Shown here piece by piece: positions 1 to 12,546 of a stretch of 64,000 nt of DNA; within the stretch, counting starts at the first letter, position 1, and each line of letters starts with the position of its first letter. A model generated the notes under the pieces. The model was given only the letters and a program-made list of their open reading frames with translations. It was not told the origin of the DNA and searched no databases. The stretch lies in the NCBI GenBank assembly GCA_014529385.2, contig CM043953.1:82282338-82346337 (forward strand). Direction: 5' to 3'. The DNA comes from Adiantum capillus-veneris (lineage: Eukaryota > Streptophyta > Polypodiopsida > Polypodiales > Pteridaceae). The position numbers and the translations under genes are program-made.

Positions 1-1317
1 TAAGTAAGTGGATACCAAGACTCTCTGCCTCAACAATATTTCTTGCCTGCTCTTGCTATTAGCTTTTGATCCTTCTCAAGTAGGCTTCCCACATAATCTT
101 TATAATTTGCGACACCTATATGCAAGAAATTTATAAGCTCATCTTGCACATGCATGAAAATGAGAGCCTATGTGCTTATGCTATAGCATAGAGCATCAAT
201 ATCAATATAAATAGTTACTGATTTCTATATTCTTTTTAAAAAACCATCAAAATTTAATGTGACATTTCAATTCAAAAGTTCATGCATTGCAAAAAAAAAA
301 AGAAGCAATTTTGGGCACTTTTTTGGGTCAATTATAATGATAGAAATCACCCTCCAATGTTTTCATCCATAATACTAGAGAAGCTTTTTGCAATCATTGT
401 TCACCAAGAAATAGTTCTATTATTAGCATCCAAGTTATAAAATTTGTTTTTGGCCAAGGCTTGCAATGGAGGTATATACATGAGCTTAAGCTCCAATGAT
501 GTTTTAGCATCAATCCATATTGGATTTGAGTTGACCATCAACTTATCTAAGTCAACATGAAAGTGATCTATTCAATTAAAATACAATTTTTTCAGAGCTT
601 AACCCCGGAATATTGTTAGGCATGCAACAACCTACAGGCACATACGAATTGCATAACCCAAAAAAAAAAATCTCTTTCTATTACTTGTAGGTATGAGTGC
701 CAACACGGATGCGGACATGCAATAAAAGGTGGAAAAAAAGGGAAATCCATAAGCACTAGCTTTGGTTTTTGAATGGAGAGGATTTGGCAACATGGATGAC
801 TACATGAAATTATTTATGAGAAAAGCATGCCATACGAGGTCAACTTAAGTCAGTAAAATTAGGTCTAATTTGTAGCTTTTGACGTGTCAATTAATTAATA
901 TCCCTCTATTGCTATTTAATTAGTGTAAGTACTCGCAATGATGCTTGCAATGGTTGTGTCTCTAGCCATCAACTAAGTTGACATTGTGGGGTACAAATAA
1001 AGTTTTAGTAAGCAAGTACATTAGAATAGCAACAAGACATCTATCATCATTCAAATGATGTGAATGAAAGATTGTGGGTCGTGTCACATATGTCTGCTCC
1101 TTGGACATGCCCAATTTTATGTGTGTGCACAAATTATGGAAAGAAGCTACATTGCAAGAGACGTTTGTTGTTTAGGGCAACCTCCTCGAGAAGAAAAAGA
1201 CATTCCTTTTATTAGAGGCAAGAATGACACTTAAATGTCTTGAACTTTAGATCACGAGGAGGCATCATGAACACTTTATAGTCAGATGAGACCTTCATGT
1301 GTGTTAGCTAGGGTGTT
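1..1317. other. no recognisable gene
   Basis: AT-rich anonymous DNA. I see no long reading frame, RNA gene or transposon terminus here. Confidence 0.5.
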
Positions 1318-1323
1318 CAACTT

Positions 1324-1590
1324 GCCTTGTAAGAGTACCCACATGTGACAAGAAAGTTATTTGGTACATAATGGAAGTGTCTGTAGCCATCTAAACCGGT
1401 GCGAATGGCTACATGCAAGTTTCTAATGGAAATCTTTACCTATGAGTTTCTACAGGTAGCCAGCGGGGTTGTTTCATTTTCCTTGTATGAGTGCCACATG
1501 TAACAAGGAAATTATTTGGTGCATAATGTAATTGCCTATAGCCATCCGCGCCGGTGTGGAATGGAAATCTTTACGTGTCACTCCTGCAAA
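1324..1590. repeat. diverged direct duplication, about 150 bp period
   Basis: Two related copies start near 1324 and 1479. Each runs from CCTTGTA(A/T)GAGT through TTATTTGGT(A/G)CATAATG to a GTAGCCATC/ATAGCCATC block and then a shared AATGGAAATCTTTAC. The copies differ by substitutions and small gaps, so the duplication is not recent. The Mutator-like element inserted just to its right. Confidence 0.5.
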
Positions 1591-1617
1591 CATTGGCACG
1601 ATTGTTCAAAAAATGAA

Positions 1618-2460
1618 GGGAAAATCACCAAAATACCCCTCTAATTTGTGGAAAGTCCCAAAATACACCTCAAATTTCAAAAATTCCCAAAATACCCTTG
1701 TATCTATTTTAGTTGGGTACCCAGCTGGGGAAAATCGGAAAAACGATAGAATCACGCGAGATCCATTTCGAAGTTGAATGGGAGGTGTCGAAGTTTGCAG
1801 ATAAACGTCTGAGCGAGGGGGGAGATGCGAGGCGAATTCGGATGCTCATGCTCCAGCCACATGCTGCAGCTGCTCTGCATTCCGTCAAGCAGGGAACTGG
1901 CAGCTATGGAAGTGGAGGAGGTTTAGGCTATTTTTTATATGTAGGGAATTGTTCTCAACATCGCAACACCTATTGCATGCTGTGTTGGCTACGAGAACAT
2001 TGTGAGGTCGTACCATAATTATGTCGCGCGTTCGAACTCCTCATCCGCCTTTTACTCTCTTGAGAGAGATCTCAACTCAGAACTAGAATCTGATGAGTAT
2101 TCGATGAATATAATATCAGCGGAGCCAGTATGTACCATTGTGGCATTGGGAGATTTTTTAATTTGAAAGGTAGCAGGTGGTTCAATTTTTTTATATTAAA
2201 AAATGCATAATCTTTTACAGATTTCCTCTTTCTAGTCGTAGCGACTCTCTCTCTCTCTATCTCTCTCTCTCTCCCTCCCTTTCTATTTCGGGAGGCGACT
2301 CCTTGCAGACATGTATGGTGTGAATTCTCTCATTCTCTCTTTGTCGCATGCGCAACAAAGTTTTTGCAAACCACGTTTATCCCTCTCTGTTGCATGCACA
2401 GAAGCCTGTGAAGGACATTCTCTCTTTCCTTCCCTCAATGCTGTCGTGGTAGTGAAGGCC

Positions 2461-2508
<48 letters not shown>

Positions 2509-2825
2509 TGCATATTCTCCCTCCTCGCTTCAATTCTATATGTGCGTGGATAGCGAAAGCACTCTCTATAGGCAAGGTGTCTTGGAAGCAGAGTGGGGAA
2601 GAAATTGTGCGCCAAGAGGAGAGGAGGGGAAGGGAGGTAGGGGAGGAGCCGGGAGAAAGCAGAGGAAGAAGGGAGGCGGGCTCAGATAGAGCAAAGGAGG
2701 GGGGCGGGGCGGGGGATAAAACGCGGAATATACCCATCTATTGAATTTTTTAAAAGACGAGCGAATAATAGTAGCTATGTATTAGGAATTTCCACAAATT
2801 AAAGGGTTATTTTGGTAATTATCCC
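1618..2825. mobile_element. non-autonomous Mutator-like element (MULE)
   Basis: The left end reads GGGAAAATCACCAAAATACC. The right end, reverse complemented, reads GGGATAATTACCAAAATAAC, and both continue into TTAATTTGTGG or CTAATTTGTGG. These are terminal inverted repeats of roughly 50 bp. A perfect 9-bp duplication AAAAATGAA flanks the element at 1609-1617 and 2826-2834. Nine base pairs is the Mutator hallmark, and the GGGAAAATNACC start is usual for plant MULEs. The 1.2-kb interior has no transposase frame. It holds a (CT)n tract at 2461-2506 and a GC-richer part (1780-2750) that could be captured sequence, but I recognise no gene in it. Confidence 0.85.
2461..2506. repeat. (CT)n microsatellite
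   Basis: Nearly pure CT repeat inside the Mutator-like element. It creates RERERE- or SLSLSL-type frames that are not genes. Confidence 0.9.
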
Positions 2826-2834
2826 AAAAATGAA

Positions 2835-3329
2835 CTACATGTAGCCATACATGCTGGCGTGGATGCTACAGGTAGTTTTCCTGGACGGTTACCTCTTCGA
2901 CGCCTACAAGAAGAAGCAACTGGCTGGCAAGACAGCAGCGGGGCAGATGCCTCTCTCTCTCTCTCTCACAGCGCAAAGTTGGAAACTTGCAAGGTGAGAT
3001 GGGTGTAAACAAGCAAGGTGATGGGCAGGGATTGTCTGGTAATGCAGGCCTTCAAGAGGGCAAGGTATGCGTCAAGAGGGGGGTTTCTAGGTGTGCAGAG
3101 GAGAGATTCCAAAGCTTCGTCGAGGTGTCCTTTCTCGTACAGATATTTGATGATGGTGCTGCTGCTGATGTTGTGGAACTTCCCGGAGCTGCCAGGTTAG
3201 AGAATCCTCTTACGGCTGCTCTCCTCCTTAGTGCATGAGGTCCAGCAAGCATCATGATATTGAGCTCCCATGCATTTCGCTTACCTCAGAAAGTCACGTA
3301 TATATATATATACATATACATATATATAT

Positions 3330-3332
<3 letters not shown>
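2835..3332. other. no recognisable gene
   Basis: Short open frames with no recognisable domain. A short CT run lies at 2951-2967 and a TA-rich run at 3300-3330. Confidence 0.4.

Positions 3333-3400
<68 letters not shown>
3333..3400. repeat. (AG)n microsatellite
   Basis: Pure AG repeat of 68 bp preceded by a TA-rich tract. Confidence 0.95.
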
Positions 3401-3403
<3 letters not shown>

Positions 3404-3567
3404 TGCATTGCATAAAAATAAACCCTGGAACAGTATGTGCCCACGATTCATTTTATATCGTTAAATACAAGAATCAGGCAAAGATGCCTTTATTTCATAG
3501 CATCGCGGCTCATGAAATCTCATAGGTAGTGGGGGACGAGACGGCGACCAGGGAGAGGAAGCTGGCA

Positions 3568-3574
<7 letters not shown>

Positions 3575-3612
<38 letters not shown>
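3575..3612. repeat. (AG)n microsatellite
   Basis: Pure AG repeat followed by GAAGAAGAAG. Confidence 0.9.
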
Positions 3613-3617
<5 letters not shown>

Positions 3618-3653
3618 AGAAGAAGAAGAAGAAGGAGATAATTTTAACTTCGT

Positions 3654-3942
3654 AGGAAACTATCCCAAGAGACCTTAAAGATCTATCCAACGAGGAGAGT
3701 TGTTCTAAAGACCTCTTATTCAAGAGGGAAATGGCATAGCCAATCTACCACACTTCGGTGATAAAAATATTATACCATTTTCCTCTTTATTAGCACACCC
3801 AACACCCACACACACAAGAACTATCCCGAGTGACCTTAAAGATCTATCCGGACGAGGAGAGTTGAACTTGAGACCTGTTATTCAAGAGGGAAATGACATA
3901 ACGAATCTACCACACTTGTATGATAGAGAGGTTATACCATTC
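3654..3942. repeat. direct repeat, two copies
   Basis: Copies at about 3654-3783 and 3816-3942 share ACTATCCC, GACCTTAAAGATCTATCC, GAGGAGAGTTG, ATTCAAGAGGGAAATG and ATCTACCACACTT in the same order. The copies are clearly diverged. No coding sense. Confidence 0.65.
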
Positions 3943-4018
3943 TAGTGGTCCCCATTGTCAAGCTGCATTCCATGTACTCTCTATCGATAGAATCAGAGCC
4001 AGGGCCTAAGTATGTGTC

Positions 4019-4193
<175 letters not shown>

Positions 4194-4259
4194 ATAGTGA
4201 GTGTCACCTCGCGTGAAGTCCATGGGTTCTCTCAAGCTGCAGAAGTGGCTGGTAGCCAG

Positions 4260-4449
4260 TGTTGGGGTATAAAGCCCAATGTGGTCGCCCAGGTAAGTGG
4301 GCGGGCCGCCAGGTATGCACACATATTCTTTTGTAAAAACCTAATAAGAACTCACTATGCTCTACACATTACAGTAGAGCGAGTTCACCATATCATCGTG
4401 CTCTTCTTCTCGCACTCTCTCGCGTCGCACTTCCGCTCGTACTCCTTCA
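4260..4449 (+). repeat. Copia-1 5' LTR
   Basis: 190 bp, starts TGTTGGGGTATAAAGCCC and ends ACTCCTTCA. It is almost identical in layout to the Copia-2 LTRs at 48475 and 53806. Confidence 0.95.
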
Positions 4450-5589
4450 ACTAGTATTAGAGCTCAGATCGAGGCTCGAGGCAGCACTGCAGGAGGCTAG
4501 AGTCACCAACTCAAATTGGAGTGAAATTCGACAGGCGAAGACACGGCCCCAAATCTCGTGGGAGGGCCCAAAGGGCTTGGTGTTGTCAGAATTTCATTCT
4601 GAGGTCATCTCGGCCACCGTTCGGCTTCGACAAAGGTCTGCGCTGGCCATTTTCGACTACGTGGTCTCAGCGGGTGCAGATCCGACTCTATAAATTTGGG
4701 TTTTTTCGGCCTACGACTGTAGGTGCTGAGGAAATCGACACTCCCAGAGTGTTGATTTGTGGCTGTCTACACATCGAAGGACGGCTCACAGTTCTTGGAG
4801 GCGTGTCACATACGACACGGGTGCATCTACACACAGACTGTAGGCGACATCCACTAGTTCATCAGGTAGCTTGTGTTTGCTGCTTGATATTCCAGATTTC
4901 ATCCTGACATTGCAGGTACTTCCACATGGGATGTATTGTCAGAGATGATGTATGTCTGTTGAGGGTTTGCTGGCTGTGAGTCACGGAGCAAAGAACCTCC
5001 GCAACGGTTACAGCATACAGTGGGAAATTTGTGGATGTATGACTTTGTGAGAAGTCTATGTACTGTCAGATTTACTGCAGCCTTTGTTGAGGGTCGAGTG
5101 AGGTTTTATTGAGCTGGGGGATTCTCGAATGTTGAGATCCTTTCGGTGACACAGATCTTGGAGCGATCCCTCGAGCACCCTTAGATAGGCAGCTAGGATG
5201 TATTGAGTGTGAGTTAGACAATTGGGATTGCATCTTTGATTTACTGCCGTTGAGGCATTGTCGCAGTCTATGCTTACAGGACAGTGACAGGACAGTGAGA
5301 GACAGTACACGTGTAGGACAGGTTTACCCGCAGCTTACAATGTCAGAGAGACTGTGTTTTTTGAGCTATTTTTTGGTCTGTTTTTGAGTACACTAGAGCC
5401 ATTTTACAAAGGAGACTCTGCCGAAATTTATGCAGAATCTGAAGCTTTCTTGGTTCATTTGACAGGTTGATATTGGTTCAGAGGTCAGTTTACAAGGGTT
5501 CTATGACAGTAGCACATGGAGTAAAGTCTGGAGGACTTTAAATGATTTATGTATCAAATGTCTCTAAAAATGTAATCAATGTAACCGAG

Positions 5590-8235
5590 TAGCTGAACGT
5601 TTCTTTGTGGCATAGCCGGTTAGGACATATGTCCAAGAAGGGAATGGAGATCTTGTCTCATTCTGGTTATTTGCCTGGCTTTTCATTTAATGATTTTGAA
5701 TTCTGTGAACATTGTTTGTATGGTAAGCAAACACAGCAGCCACATAAGCATAGACACAGTAGAAGAGATACACAGTTGGCACTTGTTCATAGTGATTTGT
5801 GTGGACCTATGCCTAACCTATCTCTAGGGGGAGCTTCTTACTTTATGACATTTATAGATGATTACTCGAGGAAAGTATGGGTTTACTTTCTCAAGCACAA
5901 GGATGAAGCGTTTAGTGTTTTCAAAACGTTTGTGACACTTGTGGAGAATCAGAGTGGTAAGAAGCTTAAATGCTTACGCACTGACAATGGTGGAGAGTAT
6001 GTTTCAAAGGCCTTTCAGGACTTTTGTGAGTCAAAAGGTATAAAACGTGAACTTACTGCTCCTTACAATCCTCCTCAAAATGGTGTTGCTGAGAGGATGA
6101 ATAGGACCATACAAGAGAAGGTCAGAAGTATGTTGTCTAATGCACAACTGCCAAATGGGTTTTGGGCTGAAGCTGTATCAACAGCTGTTCATCTTGTAAA
6201 TAGATCTCCTAGCAAGGTTTTGCAGAAGGATTCAGTGCCAGAGATGGTATGGTCAGGCAAAATGCCCTCATACAAGCATCTCAGAGTCTTTGGCTGTGAG
6301 GCATATACTCACGTTCCAAAGGAATTTAGGAACAAACTTGAGCCAAAGAGTAGAAAGTGCATCTTTCTAGGCTATGGTAGTTCTAGTGAGATGGGGTACA
6401 GACTTTGGGATCCCGAATCTAGAAAGGTTGTCCGCAACAATGATGTTCACTTTAATGAATCCAAACATCATTCTGAACCAGAGAGGGTTGAGGAGATTAG
6501 AAGAGTTGTCTTCCAAGAAGATGGACCTGCACGTGCAAGACAAAATGTCAGGGCTCAAGAGGAGCAAGGACAGGATAGAGTGGAACCACAGGTTATGGCC
6601 GACCCTGAGCCACCTATTGTGCGTAGATCTGGACGTGTCGCGTGACCTCCTGATAGGTTTGTTCTATCTATGAACTATGCCATGTTGACTGATTGCAATG
6701 AGCCTTCATGTTACAAGGAAGCAGTGCAAATAAAGGACTCCGGGAATTGGCAATTGGCCATGTAGTCAGAGATGACAGCTCTGCATAAAAACAAGACATG
6801 GAAGCTAGTTAAATTACCACGGGGCAAAAAGGCTCTACCTTGTAAATGGGTTTGCAGGTATAAGATCACCGCTCATGATAGTCAGCCAAAGTACAAAGCA
6901 AGGCTTGTTGCCAAGGGCTTTAAGCAAGAACAAGTCTTCTCTCCGGTGGTCAAGATGACTACATTGAGATGCTTTCTTGCATTGGTTGCCATATTAGATT
7001 TGGTGTTGCACCAAATGGATGTCAAGACAGCGTTCTTTCATGGTGATTTAGATGTGGAAATTTACATGCAGCAGCCAGAAGGGTTTGTTGAGAAAGGCAA
7101 GGAAGATTGGGTATGCCAATTGTTAAAGAGTCTTTATGGCTTAAAACAATCACCGAGGGCATGGTACCATAAATTCCACAAGTTTATGCTTTCTCAAGGC
7201 TACAAACGTAGTGAGTTCGATCACTGTCTATATACAAAGAAGGCTAAGGATGGCAGTTGGCTGATCCTTATTTTGTACGTGGATGACATGTTGATTGCTG
7301 GCAATCACTTGGAAGAAATTTCAGCTTTGAAGTCAAAGATGGCAAAATCGTTTGACATGAAAGACATGGGTGAGGCAAGTCATATACTTGGTATGCGCAT
7401 TGAGAGAGACAGATCAAAGAAGTTGATTTGGTTATCTCAAACAGAGTATATTGACAAGGTTTTGCAACGTTTCAATACGGAGAAGGGAAAGGCATTGAGT
7501 GTTCCATTGCCACCATATGTGAAAATTAGCAAACAAGATTGTCCTGTGTCTGAGGAAGAACAGGCTGAAATGGATAAGATTCCATATGCGTCTGCAGTGA
7601 ATAGTTTGATGTATGAAATGATTGCTACTCGCCCAGACATTGCATTTGCAGTGGGAGTAGTAAGTCGATACATGTCAAACCCAGGCAAGAAACATTGGGA
7701 GGCAGTGAAAGGAATATTGAGATACCTGAAAGCTACAAAGAGTATGCGTATATGCTATGGGAGTCAGGAGCTAAGTGTAAAGGGTTTTACAGACTCAGAT
7801 TATGCAGGTGACTTAGACAACCGAAGGTCTACGTCAGGGTATGTCTTTACATTGGCTGGTGGAGCAGTATCATGGTGTTCTAGATTACAAGATTGTGTTA
7901 CTCAGTCTACTACAGAGGCTGAATATGTTGCAGCATCAGAGGCATGCAAAGAATCAATTTGGCTTAATCGACTAGTAACATATTTGGGAATCAAAGAAGA
8001 GATGCCTATGTTATATTGTGATAGTCAAAGTGCTATACAATTGGCTCGCAATCCAGTTTATCACTCAAAGACAAAGCATGTGGATGTGAAGTATCATTTC
8101 ATCAGGGAAATGCTCGAGGATAAGCAACTTCAGCTTGTCAAAGTTCACACCACAGAGAATCCTGCTGATCTACTTACAAAAGGACTTCCCTCAGAGAGCT
8201 TTGCGAATTTTCGCAAGCAGTTAGGTGTAGGGTAG
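5590..8235 (+). pseudogene. Copia-1 pol remnant (integrase, RT, RNase H)
   Basis: Reading continues from a GAG-pre-integrase segment (LWHSRLGHMSKKGMEIL near 5605) through the integrase core (FIDDYSRKVWVYFLKHK near 5840, TDNGGEYVS near 5980) to a reverse transcriptase with YVDDM near 7276. RNase H follows, with TEAEYVAASEA and TKHVDVKYHF, and the frame stops at 8233-8235. Compared with Copia-2 it has three C-to-T stops: TAG at 5590 (CAG in Copia-2), TGA at 6643 (CGA) and TAG at 6763 (CAG). It also lacks the 18 bases that encode GIDFDE before the RT core near 6932. Family: Ty1/Copia, closest in style to the Tork/Tnt1 group. Not functional as it stands. Confidence 0.9.
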
Positions 8236-8324
8236 TACATCACTTCTCTACATCTCTTGTATATTAGTTTGTATAGTAGCTTCTCTCACACTTAAAGTAC
8301 CACATTGGACTTTAAGTGGGAGGT

Positions 8325-8516
8325 TGTTGGGGTATAACGCCCAATGTGGTCACCCAGGTAAGTGGGCGGGCCGCCAGGTATGTACACATATTCTTTTGTA
8401 AAAACCTAATAAGAACTCACTATGCTCTACACATTACCGTAGAGGGAGTTCACCATATCGTCGTGCTCTTCTTCTCGCACTCTCTCTCGCGTCGCACTTT
8501 CACTCGTACTCCTTCA
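8325..8516 (+). repeat. Copia-1 3' LTR
   Basis: 192 bp, preceded by the polypurine tract TTTAAGTGGGAGGT. It ends TCCTTCA and is followed by the GCCAG duplication. Confidence 0.95.
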
Positions 8517-8521
8517 GCCAG

Positions 8522-9018
8522 CATTCTCAAATGTGTGATGGCCCAATCCCAATGAGGTCAATGAGATTTCCTTGGCCAATTCACTTTCAGTATGGCAGGA
8601 CATCACCAAGATCATCAAAGATGGTTTTGTAATTTGGAATCTAGACAATATTTACTATAAGCCAAGGATGAAATTTGGTTCCATCCAAGGTCTTGTGGCT
8701 AAGATGCATGCGTGTTCTACATTGACTTCTTTGTGGAGAGTATCCACACGTCAAAGGCTAAAAAGGCACGTAAGAATACATTTTCAAATCAATTTGAATA
8801 TCAGAGAGCCCAAGGAAAGGCTATTTGTTAGAGGAAGGGTGCAAGAAGGGAAGAGCTATTGGTGTTGAAGTTGCTCTAGTTACAGTCGCGTTTAGCAAGA
8901 CCACAAAGATATCCAAGAACTAAGCGATATTTTTTAGGACTTGAATTTTGTAGGGATTTTACATTCATACTCGCATGTGTCTATCATCAATGCAAATGAA
9001 ATTTGAGTCTTTGAGTAT
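8522..9018. other. no recognisable gene
   Basis: A 98-codon open frame (8572-8868) has no recognisable domain. The rest is anonymous. Confidence 0.4.
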
Positions 9019-9031
9019 GGGGGGGGGGGGG

Positions 9032-9117
<86 letters not shown>
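9019..9117. repeat. (G)16 followed by (GA)n
   Basis: A G homopolymer at 9019-9034 runs straight into a GA repeat of about 83 bp. G-runs in this window repeatedly abut GA tracts (also 61209-61270). Confidence 0.95.
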
Positions 9118-9121
<4 letters not shown>

Positions 9122-9408
9122 TATTAATCAATTGACACACCAAAAGAGTTATCTGGTTTTTGGACAGTTGACTCTTCAAAACCATTACGTGACTTTTGGT
9201 TTTTGGAAAGTTGACCATAGATGGCCTATGGGAGACCATGTATATTTGCGTCCATTGACATTTTGGAAGCACAAGTGATGTTTGGAGACCGTAAACATAG
9301 ATGATGGAGAAGATACATATGTGAAGTTAAAAATCGTGAGAGAGAGTGAGAACAAGAGGGAACGAGAGCCATGCTTCTTTCCCTCCTCCATGCCTCCTCC
9401 TCCCCTGA

Positions 9409-9600
9409 GCTCTGATACCACTGAAAGGGCAAGGGAACTGACATGCTCATCACCACCCAGCCATGCCCTATATAGGTCCTTGGCCTTCTAAATATAGGGA
9501 CCCCTTGACTGCATGTCCGTCCTAGCGCTTGGCCCGGACTGGTCCTACCCTTGTCCTGACAATACTCCTCATCAAAGCTGCACACATCCTGCAGGAATCT
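9409..9600 (-). mobile_element. LTR end plus primer-binding-site remnant
   Basis: On the minus strand the sequence reads CCCTTTCA, one G, then TGGTATCAGAGC (plus-strand 9409-9420). This is a perfect 12-base initiator-Met primer site placed where a 5' LTR should end. A TATA-like CTATATAGGG lies upstream near 9470-9480. The element body downstream on the minus strand (below 9408) carries no recognisable gag and runs into the GA/G tract at 9117. The outer LTR border is not visible. It is either a separate truncated element or a remnant rearranged with the Copia debris to its right. Confidence 0.5.
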
Positions 9601-10331
9601 CACCATACGCTGCAAAGTGCCCCTATGCTCAAGGCCACATCAGTCACTGCACGACTAACTGCTCCCACTACAAGTGCACCTATCATAAATGCAATCTCGA
9701 GTCTCGAGACGAGTATCTCGTACATGAGACTCCCAAATGCTGATGCAATCCTAGCAATATCTGCCAATTTGACCATCTCAGTCAAATCTGGCTCAAAAAT
9801 CTACTCATGGAAATCACCCTGACACCTGAACTCCAATCCTTGGAATCCATCCTTGTGTCCATCGCATGTCACATGCACACCAAGATCATCTTTTTGTCAT
9901 GAACCGTGTGTGGTAAGAGCAATGCCTAGCTCTAACTCACACACATCAGCCTCTGGCCGAAGCATATCCATGAATGACTGAATCACGGCTGAATCCTCAG
10001 GACTCAAGATATCCATATTTGTCATCATATCCACAAATGACATGCCCTGTTGCACAACTGGCTCAACATGTTCACAAACTGGAGGATCATGCAACCTATC
10101 CGCAAAGCAGACATGTCTCGTCTCTCTGCATGGCTACGTACTCACGAAGACTGTGCCATCTCATATGTGGCATACTCGCATCACATGAATCGTGCCAACA
10201 CTAGCACCTCTCGCTATGACTAGATGTCCATGATGCAATCTAAAATTGTGCTCATCTTGGCATCTGCTGTCTCGTAATGACTGACTCACAAAGATCAAGC
10301 TCTACGTCAAACCTGACACATGGCGTACATC

Positions 10332-10931
10332 TCACAATATGTATGATGCACCACTCGGCAACAATAGTCTGACATCTCCTGAACCAACTATGTCATACAT
10401 TGAACCATCAACTAGACACACACGTCCAAGCATACCACTAGCATATGTGCTAAACCACTCACGACTCGGCGTGACATGAAATCTAGCACTCACATCTAGT
10501 ATCCAAAGCAAAGGTAATGTGTCATCAAAAACCGACATAAGAAAGTCAAGTGTAAACATGGAAGCAAAGACGACATCTCTGTCATGCGTAGTCACATACG
10601 CTACATCTGCTCCCACATCATCCAAAGTGATAGCATCTCTCCCGTGTTGTCTCATCTGTAAAAAACAATGCCTATGTACATGCCCTCTATGACCACAATG
10701 CCAACACACAACATCTCTATGTCTGCAAGATCATCCTTTGACTGTAGGCATCTCTCTAGACTCATTTGTGCCAAAAGCATTGCACAATCTTTGCCATAAC
10801 TCTCTAGCTATACATGCATCCAAACCAATGTGATGGACAGACTCACCAAGGTATAACATGATCGTCGAACGTGCAAGCTCATCCAAGTGCTCCCACTCAT
10901 TGCCAGTCATAGACTCTAACGTAGCATCCAT
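10332..10931 (-). pseudogene. Copia-3 gag / zinc knuckle / protease fragments
   Basis: The piece 10731-10931 carries a UBN2-type gag pattern: WEHLDELARSTIMLYL, then ARELWQRLCNAF. The piece 10332-10709 starts with CWHCGHRGHVHRHC, a CCHC knuckle, followed by WILDVSARFHVTPSREWF. That corresponds to the Copia protease start, where intact elements have D-S-G-A; here it reads D-V-S-A, so the catalytic motif is destroyed. GSGDVRLLLPSGASYIL matches the protease flap region of the family. Frames are broken between the pieces. Confidence 0.75.
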
Positions 10932-12546
10932 GCCCTATAATGGCAACACTTGGCTCAACTGAGTCAATGCATCATGCGTACCTGCTTTCCAATGCTTAAA
11001 GAGTTTGAACCATGAAACTTTGTATGGAAAAGAACAAACCCTGACAATGATATACATGCCAAATCCATGGCGATAACCTGTGACAAGACCAAGTAGAAAT
11101 CGATCAACTGACAATAGCCAAAACCTGGCTAACTCATACACCAAGTACTGTCAAAATACAACATAAGCTGGCATAATCTGTCTAAGAGAAGTGTTAGCAA
11201 AATGGCGATCAATGTATCGAACAATTGAGCAAAACCGCTCAAATAATGCCAAAAAAACCCCGCTCTAATCCAAGAGCACTATGTGGTAATTCATGAAACT
11301 ATCAACAACAATCTCCCTCCTGAAGAGATTACCACATGTATGTCAAATGACATAATCTGGTGAGCAAACACTCTCACGATGCAATGCCAAAACACTAATG
11401 CAAAGCAACCACTGGTGTCAAATGCAATCAAAACATGATTGCAAACCATGCACATAAACAAATAAACTCGCCAGAAAAATCTGGCAGAGTCTCGGCAATA
11501 TTTGGCTATCTAACCATACTTGCCATAAACATGAGCAAATCATGCACAAAATCCACACTCGAGCATACATGATCTGCCCCAAAGTCTCAACTCCCTAAAC
11601 TTGGAAAACAATTCTGTAATCCGAAACACAAAGTGCATCGACCACACTCTACAAGCGAGGCATATACTAGCATAAACTTGGATGCAAACCAACCAAAATA
11701 TGGCACAAATTGATGCTCAAAATAGCTGAAAACCATCCACATATGCCATTGCAAGGCGAAGAATATCATCCGCCAAAAAGCGCACACCATGTGCATCCAC
11801 ATGGCAATATAAACAAGCATCGACATGTACCAAATGTGTAGCAAATGAGCATCCAAATCATCTGAATATTCAGCTCACAATCCCTTCAAATCCGTGCACC
11901 ACACTCTTGAAATCTGCTTAATCGCACAAGTCAATGCACATAACCTATGATGAATTCGACTCTCGAATCCTGAGAGTCCCAAGAATGCATACATCCATAA
12001 AGTATTCTCAATGTATGTGCATAAATTTGTTGAAAATCTCAACCCACACTCTCTTCATTGAGAGAAACATCAATGCGTAAAATAAGAGAATGACAAAGCT
12101 CAATCTGAGCTCTCCGAATGTAGCAAATCACCACAATAGGCATACATAATCGTCAACTTTCTGAATACCCTACAGCCGATCAACCCATATCTTTCAAACC
12201 GTTCAGATTTTGCAGAAACTTTCTTTTGTGGCCCGCACAAAAACGGTTGGGAATGGACATAAAATGTGCGATTTTTATAGGTCAAAACAGATCTGTAAAA
12301 ATCTGCAGTCGTGTATTCTAGATGTGCAGGCAGTCTTAGTGACGTATCTCAAAATTAGTGAAGATTTTGAGAAAAATTTCTTCTGCAAAGTTGAACAGGA
12401 CAAAAAATCGATCAAGTGGATAGGGAATCGGCTTGAATGAAGATGTTTTGATAGTCAAAGTAGATTTGTAAAAATTTGCTGCAGTTTTTGCTACTTCTCT
12501 ACGTGCTTCCCCGTCGAGCTCCAAATCCCTGAGCTATGATAACAGT

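Larger units (their letters stand above)
4260..8516 (+). mobile_element. Copia-1, Tork/Tnt1-like LTR retrotransposon, gag-deleted
   Basis: Both ends are defined. LTRs lie at 4260-4449 and 8325-8516, both TG...CA, with a 5-bp target duplication GCCAG at 4255-4259 and 8517-8521. The primer site at 4452-4463 is TAGTATTAGAGC, matching the initiator-tRNA-Met site at 10 of 12 positions. A purine tract AAGTGGGAGG precedes the right LTR. Against Copia-2 in this window the interior lacks about 1.3 kb: sequence matching 49585 joins directly to sequence matching 50877, removing gag, the zinc knuckle and the protease. The element therefore cannot encode its own particle. The LTRs differ at roughly nine sites, so this insertion is older than Copia-2. 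Confidence 0.95.

Noticed and set aside
9226-9615. Minus-strand 129-codon frame near the isolated primer site
   Set aside because: It crosses an LTR end and primer site and shows no gag motif; treated as non-coding.
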